DNA from: CAZPWQ01 sp964590495
GTDB taxonomy: Bacteria > Bacteroidota > Rhodothermia > Balneolales > Balneolaceae
Length of the DNA: 64,000 nt
Direction of reading: 5' to 3'
Assembly (NCBI GenBank): GCA_964590495.1
Contig: CAZPWQ010000007.1
Coordinates: forward strand, 1-64,000
In this document: one piece after another, positions 9,672-18,911 of the stretch
Position numbering within the stretch: position 1 is the first letter of the stretch
How the letters are laid out: every line of letters starts with the position of its first letter
Translations under genes and position numbers: made by a program
The notes under the pieces: generated by a model
What the model was told of the DNA's origin: nothing
What the model saw: the letters and a program-made list of their open reading frames with translations, nothing else
Databases searched by the model: none

Positions 9672-10079
9672 ATGTTTCAATCAAACAAATACTCAATAAC
9701 GGCCTTATCCCTGTCTGTACTGTTTCTACTGGCAGGATGTGGCGCTGAACTGGATACGGCACAAACAGTGAGCTCGGGATCTCATCAGATCGAACTTCTT
9801 GCCCCGGGCGGTGAATTCCGGGAGGGAAATACCACGGTTGCTGTTCGCGTAACCAATAATGGAGACCCTGTTGAACTCAATGACGGAAGGCTCGATCTGC
9901 ATATGCCGGCAATGGGAGCCATGCCACGCATGGACACCGGAACAAGTCTCGACAAAAGCGGAGACGGGCTGGAAGGAAATATCTTCTTTGAAATGGATGG
10001 TGGCTGGCAGGGCACGATAGAAGTTACGACATCGGATGGAAATGAAATCAGTGAATCCATCAGCATCCGGGTGAAATAA
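9672..10079 (+). CDS. YtkA/FixH-like Met-rich lipoprotein
   Basis: A 135-residue lipoprotein with signal MFQSNKYSITALSLSVLFL and lipobox LLAGC. The mature part is one immunoglobulin-like beta domain with LDLHMPAMGAMPRMDTG and FFEMDGGWQGTIEVTT, matching YtkA/FixH-like domains, where a His/Met patch can bind Cu. The start at 9672 is chosen because AGAGGAAC lies just upstream and it gives a clean signal peptide; a longer reading from 9600 would add an unlikely leader. Being last after the Cus-type genes and having Met/His-rich segments suggests a periplasmic copper-binding accessory. The function is inferred. Confidence 0.8.
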   Translation: MFQSNKYSITALSLSVLFLLAGCGAELDTAQTVSSGSHQIELLAPGGEFREGNTTVAVRVTNNGDPVELNDGRLDLHMPAMGAMPRMDTGTSLDKSGDGLEGNIFFEMDGGWQGTIEVTTSDGNEISESISIRVK

Positions 10080-10756
10080 ATCCGAATAACTGAAGCACCC
10101 GATGAATCGGGAAAATCCGAAGGATGCCCAGTAAGCGACTGCTACCTCCCCGGGAATCAGTATGAGCCGCATAACGGTGAAAGTCGGTATAGCCACTCCG
10201 GCATTGATTAGAAAACGTCGGCTCAATCTCTGTACCCACCGCCGTAACGGCCACTTGTATTGCAAAAACAGTAGTAGAATGAATAGGATAAAATACTTGA
10301 TAATTTATTTGGCAACGCTCTTTAATTCACGCTTTATTTCAAATGAAATTACCCAAATCCATTGATATAATATGTTAAATCAGGAACTGCTTCATAATAA
10401 AACATCAGAGAGGAATTGATTGCACTGTTGAAGGAACATCAGTTAATACAGGATCTTGTTTATTCAACCCCTCCGGGGTTGTCTGTCATTGATGAACCGG
10501 TTTGCCCCGCATTTCATACGGGGCTATTCACGTTCAATCCCGTCGGGATTCAAGATGAAAGAATTGATTTCGAGGTGAATGCTAAAAAACGGCTTAAATA
10601 ATCCGCCTGTTGAGCCTAACCCGGATTTCTCACCAAGAAATTTTTTTCCTCAGCTAGGAGAAGGTAAAATGGCGGCGGATACGGGCTAACATGACATTGG
10701 TGTAGATTTATTATTTTTAAAAACTATTTTTAAACAGAACCAATAAATATATTGCC
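10080..10756. other. 677-base gene-free stretch with palindromic repeats
   Basis: No convincing gene was found on either strand. Between about 10460 and 10555 are three short palindromes: AACCCCTCCGGGGTT (10466-10480), GCCCCG paired with CGGGGC (10504-10524), and AATCCCGTCGGGATT (10536-10550). These are dispersed-repeat types seen in Bacteroidota-like genomes. The rest, including an AT-rich stretch before 10757, shows nothing I can name. Confidence 0.5.
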
Positions 10757-11839
10757 ATGGAACTGATCCCCGAATGGGCGCCCAGTATTCATCCAATGCT
10801 GGTACATTTCCCCCTCGCCATTTTATCGATCGCTATCCTGTTTGATTTTATCTCTTTTTTTCTTCCCCGGAAACAGAAATGGTGGACGCCCGAGGCAACG
10901 GCATTTCTATATGGAATCGGCGCTGCTACTGCTATTGTAGTATATTATACCGGTCTGGCTGCCGCCGATATTGTATTTCTGCCCCCCGAAGCACAATCGG
11001 TACTTAATACACACGCAGACTGGGCGCTGTGGACAATCTGGTTTTACGGTATTTACGCGCTTGCACGAATCCTGGCTGTATGGCGAACCCCTGCGGAATA
11101 CAGCCGGGGATTACATATCACATTTTTCGTTCTCTCATTCGCCGGATTTTTCCTGCTGTACCAGACCGGCGACAACGGCGCCAGGATGGTGTTTGAACAT
11201 GGTGTGGGGGTACAGGCGGCTGATAGCGAAGACCAGAATGAACCTGCCGCAGAGACCAAAGAAGCGATACCGGGTGAAACTTCTTATGACATAACAGAAA
11301 ACGGCGACTGGAGCTGGAACATTCAAGGCGGCGCGGTTAAGGTACTGCAGGAACAGTTCCATTTTCTGACCGGTAGTACTGATGAATTGAATGCAGAAGC
11401 TGTTCAGACAGAAGGTGATTCCTATGTCCTTCAGTTTTCTGGTGATGATTTAAACGGCTTTTTTGTATCCCACAATAGTTATCAAAACGTGCAGGTGGAT
11501 TATTACGTGGATCTTTCGAGCTTCAAGGGCACTGTTACACTGGCCAACCATGTGAAAAACGCGGATAATTATGACTATGTATTAATAACTTCAAACGGAA
11601 CGGTGGAACAGGGGCGGATGAAGAACGGCCAGGCAGAGGTATTCGAAAAAGGAACGACAGATCCATCCCGTTCGCTGTTTGTCCGTACGGTTGTCAACGG
11701 CACCCACTTCCGGGGGTATATTGACAAGGAGATGATCGTACACGGACATGGTGATGAACCGGAACCGGGCAATATTGGACTGAAACTGGAAGGAAGCGGT
11801 ACACTCCTTCTTGAACAGATGGAACTGGTACAACTGTGA
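10757..11839 (+). CDS. DUF2231-type membrane protein with C-terminal periplasmic beta domain
   Basis: 360 residues. The N-terminal ~150 residues have four hydrophobic helices and begin with IHPMLVHFPLAILSIAILFD, the hallmark of the DUF2231 family, which often accompanies haem and metal genes. After an acidic linker (residues ~155-175) a soluble, strand-rich domain (about 180-360) contains YYVDLSSFKGTVTLANHV and ends EPGNIGLKLEGSGTLLLEQ, like a concanavalin-type (3-keto-disaccharide hydrolase-like) fold. No catalytic site can be assigned. It lies downstream of the Cus-type set on the same strand but 677 bases away. Confidence 0.75.
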   Translation: MELIPEWAPSIHPMLVHFPLAILSIAILFDFISFFLPRKQKWWTPEATAFLYGIGAATAIVVYYTGLAAADIVFLPPEAQSVLNTHADWALWTIWFYGIYALARILAVWRTPAEYSRGLHITFFVLSFAGFFLLYQTGDNGARMVFEHGVGVQAADSEDQNEPAAETKEAIPGETSYDITENGDWSWNIQGGAVKVLQEQFHFLTGSTDELNAEAVQTEGDSYVLQFSGDDLNGFFVSHNSYQNVQVDYYVDLSSFKGTVTLANHVKNADNYDYVLITSNGTVEQGRMKNGQAEVFEKGTTDPSRSLFVRTVVNGTHFRGYIDKEMIVHGHGDEPEPGNIGLKLEGSGTLLLEQMELVQL

Positions 11840-11925
11840 TTTTAGTTATCAGTTATCGGTAAATTGATAGTTGGTGTATCATACCTTCTGAATTCTGACT
11901 CCTGAATTCTGAATTCTCAAAACCT

Positions 11926-12558
11926 ATGAAAAAACACACCGGCCTTATCTCCCGCTTCAATGCCTGGCTGCTGCACAAGGGCAGCGACCGGTACAATGAG
12001 CGGGTGGATGAACGAAAACGAAACCTTTTCTCCGGACTTTCCGGCGACGTGCTGGAAATCGGTCCGGGTACGGGAGCCAACCTGGAGTATTATCCCGACA
12101 AAATTTCGCTGACCGGATTGGAGCCGAATCCTCATATGCAGGATTACCTGAAAGAGAAAGCCCGCCGAACCGGCAGGACGATAGAGATTATAACCGGTAT
12201 GGCGGAGGATATCCCGGCAGCGGCTGACAGTTTTGATGCTGTAGTCAGCACCCTGGTGCTCTGTTCGGTCGACAGTCTGCACGACAGCCTTGCCGAAATC
12301 AAAAGAGTGCTTAAACCGGGCGGACAATTTATTTTTCTAGAACATGTTGCCGCTCCGCAGAAAAGCTGGCTGCGGACGGCTCAGCGTTTCATCAAGCCGC
12401 TCTGGAAGCGAATGGCCGACGGTTGTCACCCGGACCGGGAGACATGGAAAAGTATAGAAAAGACCGGATTCCAACATGTAGAAATAAAGCATTTCAAACT
12501 TTCGTTCCCGATAGTGGGGTCACATATAATGGGCAGAGCAATCAAAAAAACTGAATAA
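11926..12558 (+). CDS. Class I SAM-dependent methyltransferase (METTL7/phospholipid-MT-like)
   Basis: 210 residues with the Rossmann SAM-binding motif I VLEIGPGTGANLEYY (about residues 43-57), an acidic end of strand 2 (LEPNP), post-motif VVSTLVLCSVD and VLKPGGQFIFLEHVA. The layout and FLEHV segment match the METTL7/UbiE-like small methyltransferases. The substrate cannot be read from sequence; lipid or small thiol/metalloid acceptors are possible. It follows the DUF2231 gene by 86 bases, a gap with short direct repeats of CTGAATTCTGA. Confidence 0.8.
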   Translation: MKKHTGLISRFNAWLLHKGSDRYNERVDERKRNLFSGLSGDVLEIGPGTGANLEYYPDKISLTGLEPNPHMQDYLKEKARRTGRTIEIITGMAEDIPAAADSFDAVVSTLVLCSVDSLHDSLAEIKRVLKPGGQFIFLEHVAAPQKSWLRTAQRFIKPLWKRMADGCHPDRETWKSIEKTGFQHVEIKHFKLSFPIVGSHIMGRAIKKTE

Positions 12559-12586
12559 ATGTATTAACTGGTCAACATTTTCAAAC

Positions 12587-12780
12587 GTGGCGAAATCCAA
12601 GCTGGCAAGAATCATCTTTTGGACCTTTATCCTGAATACAAGCTGGGAGTTCGGCCAGTGTATCTATTTCTATACCATGTGGAGCTGGTCGTTCTTGAAA
12701 TCAACTATCTGGATGTGGTTGGCTATATACTTCCGGCCCTGAGCATTTTTGCTGCCGACAGGTTGGAATTAAACAGCTGA
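12587..12780 (+). pseudogene. Remnant of a small membrane protein gene
   Basis: From a GTG at 12587 a 51-codon frame reads IIFWTFILNTSWEFGQCIYF, typical of a family of multi-helix membrane proteins whose first helix contains N..WE. It ends at TGA 12740-12742, while a second frame over 12719-12780 reads VGYILPALSIFAADRLELNS and then stops. The two pieces look like the start and end of one gene joined by a deletion and frameshift. It overlaps the 3' end of the opposite Csp-like gene. The identification is tentative. Confidence 0.4.
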
Positions 12781-13107
12781 AGCGAATGTATTTCTGCATG
12801 CTTCTGCACATTTCCGGCATGCTTCTGCGCAATCTTTGCAGTGTCCCTGATCATGCTTTTCACATTCCACGGCACATTCATCGCATATCTCGGCGCATAA
12901 TTCTACAACTGAAGAAGCCCGTTTCGAGTCTCTGGAAATATACTTGATAGCCAGATCACAGATGTCGGCGCAGTCCCTGTCAAGGCGAATACATTCCACC
13001 ATTTCAGAAACATTATCTTCCGACAGGCAGGCATCGGCACAGTGTTCACATGCACTTAGACAGTAAGATAATTTATTTAGCAGGTCTTTATTTTCTTGAT
13101 GAGCCAT
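12769..13107 (-). CDS. Four-helix-bundle copper-storage protein (Csp/DUF326-like)
   Basis: 112 residues with 16 Cys, mostly as CxxxC pairs facing one another along predicted helices: YCLSACEHCADAC, RDCADIC, LCAEICDECAVEC and HCKDCAEACRKCAEAC. This is the pattern of Csp proteins, which pack Cu(I) inside a helix bundle. There is no signal peptide, so this is a cytosolic Csp3-type form. The gene reads toward the Cus-type cluster and away from the pseudogene at 13315. No MerR-type operator is seen upstream, unlike the paralogue at 27650. Metal identity is from family knowledge. Confidence 0.85.
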   Translation of the reverse strand: MAHQENKDLLNKLSYCLSACEHCADACLSEDNVSEMVECIRLDRDCADICDLAIKYISRDSKRASSVVELCAEICDECAVECEKHDQGHCKDCAEACRKCAEACRNTFASAV

Positions 13108-13314
13108 GATGATAGTTGTTTGAGATTAGAGAATTACTTGATGATTTCAGGAAACAATCTTGGATAGAGGATCATTCAATTTCTAAAATTTTCCTTTAGA
13201 AGAATTTTTCCTTCATGTCAGTTTCGGAAAATTCAGAAGGTGTTACATTATTTTCTGATCTGTTTAACGAGCCACACGATCAGTAATATCAAAACGATAA
13301 AAACCATTGCCATT

Positions 13315-13677
13315 AACATCGGTGAACCAGAAACTCCCAGCTACGAAGAGCTGCAAAACAGGATCGGTCAACTCATTCACGGCGAGGAAGAATGGGAAAC
13401 CTTTGAAGTGCCCAAGCCTGTCGCCAAGGCCGGGGTCTGGAGTATGGATCTGTTTGGAGATCCTTTTATTAAACCCTGGATGATAGACCGCGCCGATGAC
13501 CATTTTGAGCTGGACATATCCCGCGCCAAAAACCTTCTCGACTGGAAATCAAGACATTCTTTAATGGATGAGCTTCCTGAAATGATTAATGTACTTAAGG
13601 CTGATCCGGCAGCCTGGTACGAGAAAAACAAAGGACACCCTTTTTTACACATATATTTCCCCGGGAACTACCACTGA
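13315..13677 (+). pseudogene. 5'-truncated NAD-dependent epimerase/dehydratase remnant
   Basis: The frame reads NIGEPETPSYEELQNRIGQL, then VWSMDLFGDPFIKPWMIDRA and LDISRAKNLLDWKSRHSL, which match the C-terminal third of extended SDR (epimerase/dehydratase) proteins. The N-terminal GxxGxxG Rossmann part and the catalytic YxxxK are absent, and upstream bases do not extend the homology in any frame. About 120 residues remain of ~300 expected. The remnant ends overlapping the opposite-strand gene at 13668. Confidence 0.7.
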
Positions 13678-15116
13678 CAGGGAGTAGGCCCTTCTTTGGG
13701 AACGCCTCTGAAAATAAGCAGTTTGTTCGCCAGCCAGGCGGGGGCGGTTACTGCCTCATGGTCGGCGTCGGCGGGTAGTTCGATAGTGTGAATTTCGCCG
13801 TTTCTGCGGTAAGTTACCCGAAGCTGCTCTCCGCTGTGACCTGAAAGAAATTTCCTGAGTTCAAAAAAAGGAATATGTTCATCCCATTCTATGAAATCAT
13901 GCAGGTAAGGATGAGAAGCTTCCAGTATGGTAACAGTATCCTTTTGATAATCAGCTAGCTGATATTTTGATGTCATAAACCAATGGTTATTTTCTGTGCC
14001 ATCTACTCTGAGATTCGAAAACATAGCAAAATTAGTCGAGGTTTTTAAGCCCAGGTAAGGTGTAAAACCGTTAAGGAGGACCAACAACAGAAAAATAAGC
14101 AGTGGACTCCATTTCAATTGAAATACGTTAGCATCAGCATGTTTGAAAAACCATGGACGGGCTATAATTGCATAACCGACTATCAGAGTTGCGGCCCATA
14201 ACAACCAGATGACATGAACAAAATCCAGGATTCCAGCGAAGCTCTCTCTTATGCCTGCCGCCGGTATTGACACGAATACATAGATGATCAGTGCCAGGAT
14301 CAACACAAGTCCTACATACAGTATGGATTTGCGAAACTGTTGAGTTTGAAGCAGATCACTTGCCTTTGAGTATATCGTGCCAATAAGATCAGCGGGCAAA
14401 AACAGAACATACAACGCGTACAGTTCGGCCGAAAAACTCAGGATATATAGTTCAGGGTGAAAAGACAGCAAAAGATGGAAAAATAATCCCAACAATACGC
14501 CCAAAACGCGGGTCCGCCGAAAGAACAGGAACAAGAGAATAAGAATTTCAAATCCTAAAGCACTCCACAGCGAAAAAGTATTTATCCCGTCGCTCGTCGG
14601 AAAAAAAGGGAATACAGCGGCTATCTCCTGGTAAAGGTAGGAACCGCAACTAACATCAGGATTAAAATAGTCATAATTCAATTTATGTAATACTACAAAA
14701 AAGTATAAAAGTAACAGCTCTACGCGAATGTAGGGAGATATTTTTTCATACCAGGTGCCAAGTCGATCTCGTATCTCCAGATTCTTATCCCAATAAAGAA
14801 GCAGTCCGAATAAAAGCGTAAAGAAGACTATTAGAGCAAATACAATGTGATTCGGTATCATCGGTAATGCATCAAGCTTTACCGATATTAAGAAAGATAT
14901 GGTTAATACCAGGTAAATAATTTTATTCGGATGAAACAGCGAAAGAACCAGGAAAACAAGAACCAGAATATTGGCTGAAAGAAAAAAATGATTGCTTGGA
15001 TTAAGGAAATTATTTCCTGTTTGAGTCCAGCCGGGACTACTTATTGCCATATGAAAGCCTATAAAAACCAACAGCATAAAATGAAAGAGCCGGTATGCCT
15101 GGTAATTATTTTTCAT
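13668..15116 (-). CDS. HTTM-like (vitamin-K gamma-carboxylase-related) membrane protein
   Basis: 482 residues with about 10 hydrophobic helices, then a ~110-residue soluble tail (from about 365) containing FSNLRVDGTENNHWFMTS, ASHPYLHDFIEWDEHIPFFELRKFL in part, and IELPADADHEAVTAPAWLA. The helix pattern with RVLGVLLGLFFHLLLSFHPE resembles the HTTM domain shared with vitamin-K-dependent carboxylases, though a catalytic match cannot be confirmed. The gene is isolated: it converges with the SDR remnant and has no operon partner. The base composition is more AT-rich than the Cus region. Function unknown. Confidence 0.7.
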   Translation of the reverse strand: MKNNYQAYRLFHFMLLVFIGFHMAISSPGWTQTGNNFLNPSNHFFLSANILVLVFLVLSLFHPNKIIYLVLTISFLISVKLDALPMIPNHIVFALIVFFTLLFGLLLYWDKNLEIRDRLGTWYEKISPYIRVELLLLYFFVVLHKLNYDYFNPDVSCGSYLYQEIAAVFPFFPTSDGINTFSLWSALGFEILILLFLFFRRTRVLGVLLGLFFHLLLSFHPELYILSFSAELYALYVLFLPADLIGTIYSKASDLLQTQQFRKSILYVGLVLILALIIYVFVSIPAAGIRESFAGILDFVHVIWLLWAATLIVGYAIIARPWFFKHADANVFQLKWSPLLIFLLLVLLNGFTPYLGLKTSTNFAMFSNLRVDGTENNHWFMTSKYQLADYQKDTVTILEASHPYLHDFIEWDEHIPFFELRKFLSGHSGEQLRVTYRRNGEIHTIELPADADHEAVTAPAWLANKLLIFRGVPKEGPTPCQW

Positions 15117-15315
15117 TCTCGTAGCTTTCTTCTTAACTCATAAATTTTATAGATGATATTTCGTATCAGCTGTTCTGGCTAATCACATACAGAGGAGGAC
15201 GGTGTTTAAAGCAGTTATCCTCGACCTTGTATCTGCTTTTTACAGTACTCCCGATTCCGGCGAAATCAGACATAAGGACCGGTATTCACCAAGAAATGAT
15301 CTTTAACGGCAGACT

Positions 15316-16629
15316 CTATCCGGCTAACGCGGATTGCAGCTCGTAGTAAAGCGCTTTAGGGTCTTTGATTGTCATTCCATCATACACCGAAACATTGCGG
15401 TATGTTTTAATCCATTCCAGTAAAGGTACTCCATATTCTTTCTGGTGACGGACAAACAGGCGCAGGTCTCTCGCAAGGTTGATATATTTAACACCCGGTT
15501 TATAAGTTTGGGGAAATTCCATGTTGGCTCCGGTTATATTGGAATAATATCTGGCCGGAATATTTTGTCCTGCAGCAGCTCCCAAAAAATCGAAGATGCT
15601 TGTCCTTGCATGGATTTCTATTAACTTCGGTTCACCAGTTCTTTCATCTTTTTTGAATTGAATATTAGCCATTCCCTTTAGATCCAGTTTTTTGATAATA
15701 TCAGCACAGATATCATACATTTCGTCATCAAATACTGTTTGAACATAACTGCCCCAACCTGCTTGGGGTGGATATACCCGCAGCTTTTGCCCGATCACAT
15801 AACTGTCAATTTCTCCATCTTCTGTGATATGAAGATTTACATCAAATAAATTGCTGTCATCTCCCATTATATATTCCTGAATGACCACAGAAGGATTGAC
15901 ACAGGAAATTTTCAGATAAAGTGATTCGAGTTCATCGTAGGTCTGACAGATATAGGCCTTTTTGTAATTACCGACTATATCTTTAAAGTTTTCATCATAC
16001 CAGTAATGAGTAAAAGTCGGTTTAATGATGTAGGGTGGTTTTAAATTATTTTTAACATTCTTCAACTGACCGATTTCAGATATTTCTTCAGATTCAGGCG
16101 CAGGTAAATTATGCTCTTTACACAGTCTGCAGAATAAGAGCTTATTTAATATGCGATTTACCATGTCAGCATCGGGCAATCTAAAATAAAAATACTTTTT
16201 TAGTTGATCCCTGTTCTCCGAAATGTTAAGAATTACCCGATCATCGTGGCACATCAAAACAGGTTTGCTATCCATCGACTTTCCAAATTCAATTAACTCT
16301 TCAATAAATTTATCTGACCCGTAGGAAGAAAATGTAAGATGCTTATTGGAATAGCGTGAGTATGAAGCCAAACTTTCATTTCCTTCTGATGCTGTAATTA
16401 CAGGAATACCCTCAGTACCCAGACAATGGGTTAAAGCTAATTCTCCAAAAGTAATTACCTTGTTCTTCCGGGTAACAGTATCATCATCATTTACTTTACC
16501 GGTTTCCTTTTTTTGAGTTGTACTCTTGATTTGAGTTGTACCTTTAATTATATAATTCAACATGCTATTATACCCTTTCTTTAAGTTGTTTTTAAAACTG
16601 TGCTTCACCTTAACCTGATGAATTTTCAC
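15316..16629 (-). CDS. ATP-grasp domain protein of unknown substrate
   Basis: 437 residues. The N-terminal part (about 55-150) is a pre-ATP-grasp Rossmann-like region (KVITFGELALTHCLGTEGIP); the central and C-terminal parts show ATP-grasp features: PPYIIKPTF with the nucleotide-binding Lys, VVIQEYIMGDD, and IQFKKDERTGEPKLIEIHAR with Mg-binding Glu/Asn-like positions. It resembles D-aspartate ligase/carbamoyl-phosphate-like ATP-grasp ligases that join a carboxylate to an amine. The start at 16629 is GTG; an ATG 22 codons in (16563), with AAGGG ahead of it, is an alternative. It stands alone, is AT-rich with many Lys/Asn codons, and may have been acquired. Confidence 0.75.
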   Translation of the reverse strand: MKIHQVKVKHSFKNNLKKGYNSMLNYIIKGTTQIKSTTQKKETGKVNDDDTVTRKNKVITFGELALTHCLGTEGIPVITASEGNESLASYSRYSNKHLTFSSYGSDKFIEELIEFGKSMDSKPVLMCHDDRVILNISENRDQLKKYFYFRLPDADMVNRILNKLLFCRLCKEHNLPAPESEEISEIGQLKNVKNNLKPPYIIKPTFTHYWYDENFKDIVGNYKKAYICQTYDELESLYLKISCVNPSVVIQEYIMGDDSNLFDVNLHITEDGEIDSYVIGQKLRVYPPQAGWGSYVQTVFDDEMYDICADIIKKLDLKGMANIQFKKDERTGEPKLIEIHARTSIFDFLGAAAGQNIPARYYSNITGANMEFPQTYKPGVKYINLARDLRLFVRHQKEYGVPLLEWIKTYRNVSVYDGMTIKDPKALYYELQSALAG

Positions 16630-17203
16630 TTATTCCATTTCAGAGATTATAAACTAAATTTAATCTCCATTATATATTACGGCAACAACTGTGCCATATC
16701 GTAATGGAGCTTATTACAATATCCACAGGGAATATATTGGGTAAATCTTATAGGCTTATTACCCCAGATGTATAAGTTTTACACGCAGAGGGTTTGATGA
16801 ATTGTTTTGCTGATAAACTTTCAAAAGTAAGATCCCACATTCTAAAAGCCGCCACTCAAATCGTCTCATTTCTAGCAGTTCCTCGAACGCTCATTCAGTA
16901 GGATTTTCCGATGCGTCGGGATGACATCGTGGGTGTTTTTTTGTTCCTTGCCCACCCCCTACCACGCCGTCATTTCGAGCGCAGTCCCGGTGATTTTTCC
17001 GGGACGAAGTCGAGAAATCTCATCCGTGTGGCAGAGATATTGAACCCGATATCGGCTGCATTCCTAATGCAGGGTAACGAACAGAACCTTTCAGTGTACT
17101 GACAGACAAAGAAAGCAAAAAAATTTAGAAGATTTTTTGCAACTATCAGCAGCAACGTCTAAATTTAGACTAGACTAATAATTTAATTAGCTTATAGAAC
17201 ACA
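16630..17203. other. Gene-free stretch with a GTCATTTCGAG-type repeat
   Basis: No supported gene. At 16969-17039 lies a copy of the dispersed repeat that begins GTCATTTCGAGC, contains the hairpin GTCCCGG..CCGGGAC, and continues CGAGAAATCTCATCCGTGTG. Its tail recurs near 23400-23430 as GAGAAATCTCATCCGTATG. The remainder is AT-rich and shows nothing else I can name apart from likely promoter sequence before 17204. Confidence 0.6.
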
Positions 17204-18481
17204 ATGAATTTACTCAGGCTCAATCCCGTTGGAAGACTCTTTTTAATTGTGGGGGTTATGTTCCTCATTATACTGGGTTGTGATCTCTATCCCAATCTTC
17301 CTCCGGAAAATGAGGTTCTGGACGCCCCTCTTGAAAATCTTACTCCTGAACAGCTGGCCATCCATTTGAAAGGTGATGAAGAGTTCGGGCGACGATTTAG
17401 TGCGGAAGATGGACTCGGGCCTATCTTTGTTGGCCAGTCTTGCGACGCCTGTCACCCGGGAGAAGGGAAAGGTCATCTGGTTTTAAATCTCTCCCGTTTT
17501 GGCAGAACCGTGGACGGGAGCTTCGACCCTATGTCCGAGTGGGGCGGGCCGCAATTGCAGCACCGGGCCGTACCAGGCCATACGCCGGAAAAAATACCTG
17601 AAGAAGCTACCGGCGTTGCCGAATTTACAGCTCCTGTCATAGTAGGACTCGGTTTCCTGGAAGCGCTTGACGACAGCACTATTTTGAATATGGCTGACCC
17701 CGATGACAGCGATGGTGATGGAATTTCCGGGCGTCCCAGCCTGATCGATTCTACAGATTTTTTAGTCGAAATTGCCTCGCTGAGTGAACTTGTGGAAGGC
17801 GGGGGACAATCAAGGTTTCAAGTCCACGACGGAAAATTTATTGGCCGGTTTGGGAAAAAGGGTATAACAATTAACCTGCTGCATCAAACTATCACAGCCT
17901 ATCACCAGGATATGGGTTTGACTACCGATTTGATTCCCGACGACCTGTTCAACGTTCAAACAGCCGGTATTTCAAGCGAAGATGACGTGCCGGATCCTGA
18001 AATACCTTCCAGTGTAGTCAGCAATGTTGTATTTTATCTGAAAACGCTTCGCGCACCAGAACGCAGGGATGAAAATAACCCTGATGTAATGGCGGGAGAA
18101 AAGTTGTTTGATCAGATTGGCTGTGCTGCCTGTCATGTTCCCAAACTTAAAACAGGAAAATCCTCGATCCCCCAAATAAGTGAAGTAGAGTTCTATCCCT
18201 ATACCGATCTGTTGCTCCATGATATGGGTCCGGAGCTGGATGACGGATATACAGAGGGTAGCGCCGAAACTTCCGAGTGGCGCACAGCTCCTTTATGGGG
18301 ACTCGGACTGGCGGAGGAATTCCAGGGCGGTACTCCCTTCTTCCTGCATGATGGCAGGGCGCGGAGCCTGCGTGAGGCTATCGAATTTCACGGTGGTGAG
18401 GCAGCGGAGAGCCGCAACGCCTTCCGGAGCCTTTCAAATGAAGAACAGGAGCAACTTGTCGAGTTTCTAAAATCTCTATAA
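17204..18481 (+). CDS. Di-haem c-type cytochrome lipoprotein (DHOR/DUF1111 family)
   Basis: 425 residues with lipobox IILGC near residue 26. Two haem-binding sites are visible: SCDACH (about residue 80) and CAACH (about residue 307), with the intervening LPPE-type and FGKKG segments of the 'di-haem oxidoreductase' family related to MauG and bacterial cytochrome c peroxidases. It should be periplasmic and lipid-anchored and transfer electrons or reduce peroxide. The Rieske gene begins one base after its stop, and a porin gene overlaps that, so the three form one operon. Members are often found with imelysin-type or metal-uptake genes; none is here, so the physiological partner is open. Confidence 0.85.
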   Translation: MNLLRLNPVGRLFLIVGVMFLIILGCDLYPNLPPENEVLDAPLENLTPEQLAIHLKGDEEFGRRFSAEDGLGPIFVGQSCDACHPGEGKGHLVLNLSRFGRTVDGSFDPMSEWGGPQLQHRAVPGHTPEKIPEEATGVAEFTAPVIVGLGFLEALDDSTILNMADPDDSDGDGISGRPSLIDSTDFLVEIASLSELVEGGGQSRFQVHDGKFIGRFGKKGITINLLHQTITAYHQDMGLTTDLIPDDLFNVQTAGISSEDDVPDPEIPSSVVSNVVFYLKTLRAPERRDENNPDVMAGEKLFDQIGCAACHVPKLKTGKSSIPQISEVEFYPYTDLLLHDMGPELDDGYTEGSAETSEWRTAPLWGLGLAEEFQGGTPFFLHDGRARSLREAIEFHGGEAAESRNAFRSLSNEEQEQLVEFLKSL

Positions 18482-18482
18482 C

Positions 18483-18911
18483 ATGGACCGGAAAAAATTT
18501 ATCAAACTGATTTCGGCCGGGACATTATGCAGTGGATCCCTTATGAGCATTACAGGTTGTGCCTCTTACCGCTATGTCGATGCCCGGCACAACGGAAATC
18601 AACTGGAAGTGCCCAAAGCCAGTTTTGAGGAAGATCTGTTTGTCCTGATAAGAAATCCCGGAAAAGGTTCGCCGATCTATCTCGGAAAATATTCCGAAGA
18701 TTCCTACAGAGCTCTTTTTTTGGAATGTACCCACAAACAGTGCACGGTAAATCCATCGGGAGAAACATTCACGTGTCCCTGCCATGGCAGCAGATACAAC
18801 CGGCAGGGAAAAGTCATGGAGGGACCGGCACGGCAGGATTTGCATACATACCATGTTACAACTGATACCGATACCATTTATATCCAACTCTCAACATCTA
18901 CCTCATCATGA
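18483..18911 (+). CDS. Rieske [2Fe-2S] lipoprotein
   Basis: 142 residues. An N-terminal signal ends in a lipobox-like SITGC. The Rieske cluster ligands are C-T-H (ECTHKQCTV) and C-P-C-H (CPCHGSRYNRQG), with the classical Pro/Gly loop GPARQDL after it. It should carry a high-potential 2Fe-2S cluster in the periplasm. It follows the di-haem protein by one base and overlaps the porin start (ATGA), so all three are translated together; it may exchange electrons with the di-haem protein. No cytochrome b subunit is nearby, so this is not a bc1 complex. Confidence 0.85.
   Translation: MDRKKFIKLISAGTLCSGSLMSITGCASYRYVDARHNGNQLEVPKASFEEDLFVLIRNPGKGSPIYLGKYSEDSYRALFLECTHKQCTVNPSGETFTCPCHGSRYNRQGKVMEGPARQDLHTYHVTTDTDTIYIQLSTSTSS

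Noticed and set aside
9726..10265. Minus-strand reading frame of 179 codons across the Met-rich lipoprotein gene and the gap after it
   Set aside because: It overlaps a well-supported lipoprotein gene for most of its length, and the part outside (FLINAGVAIPTFTVMRLILI) matched no family I could name, so it is treated as a chance frame.
13240..13677. Treating the 145-codon frame as a complete gene
   Set aside because: The first ~25 codons show no relation to the epimerase family, and the Rossmann part is absent; it was recorded as a truncated remnant instead.
15202..15306. Short frame starting GTG after GAGGAGG, reading FKAVILDLVSAFYSTPDSG
   Set aside because: The start recalls HAD hydrolases (KAVIFDLDG), but the catalytic Asp pair is missing and only 34 codons exist. 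It may be a fossil; too weak to list.
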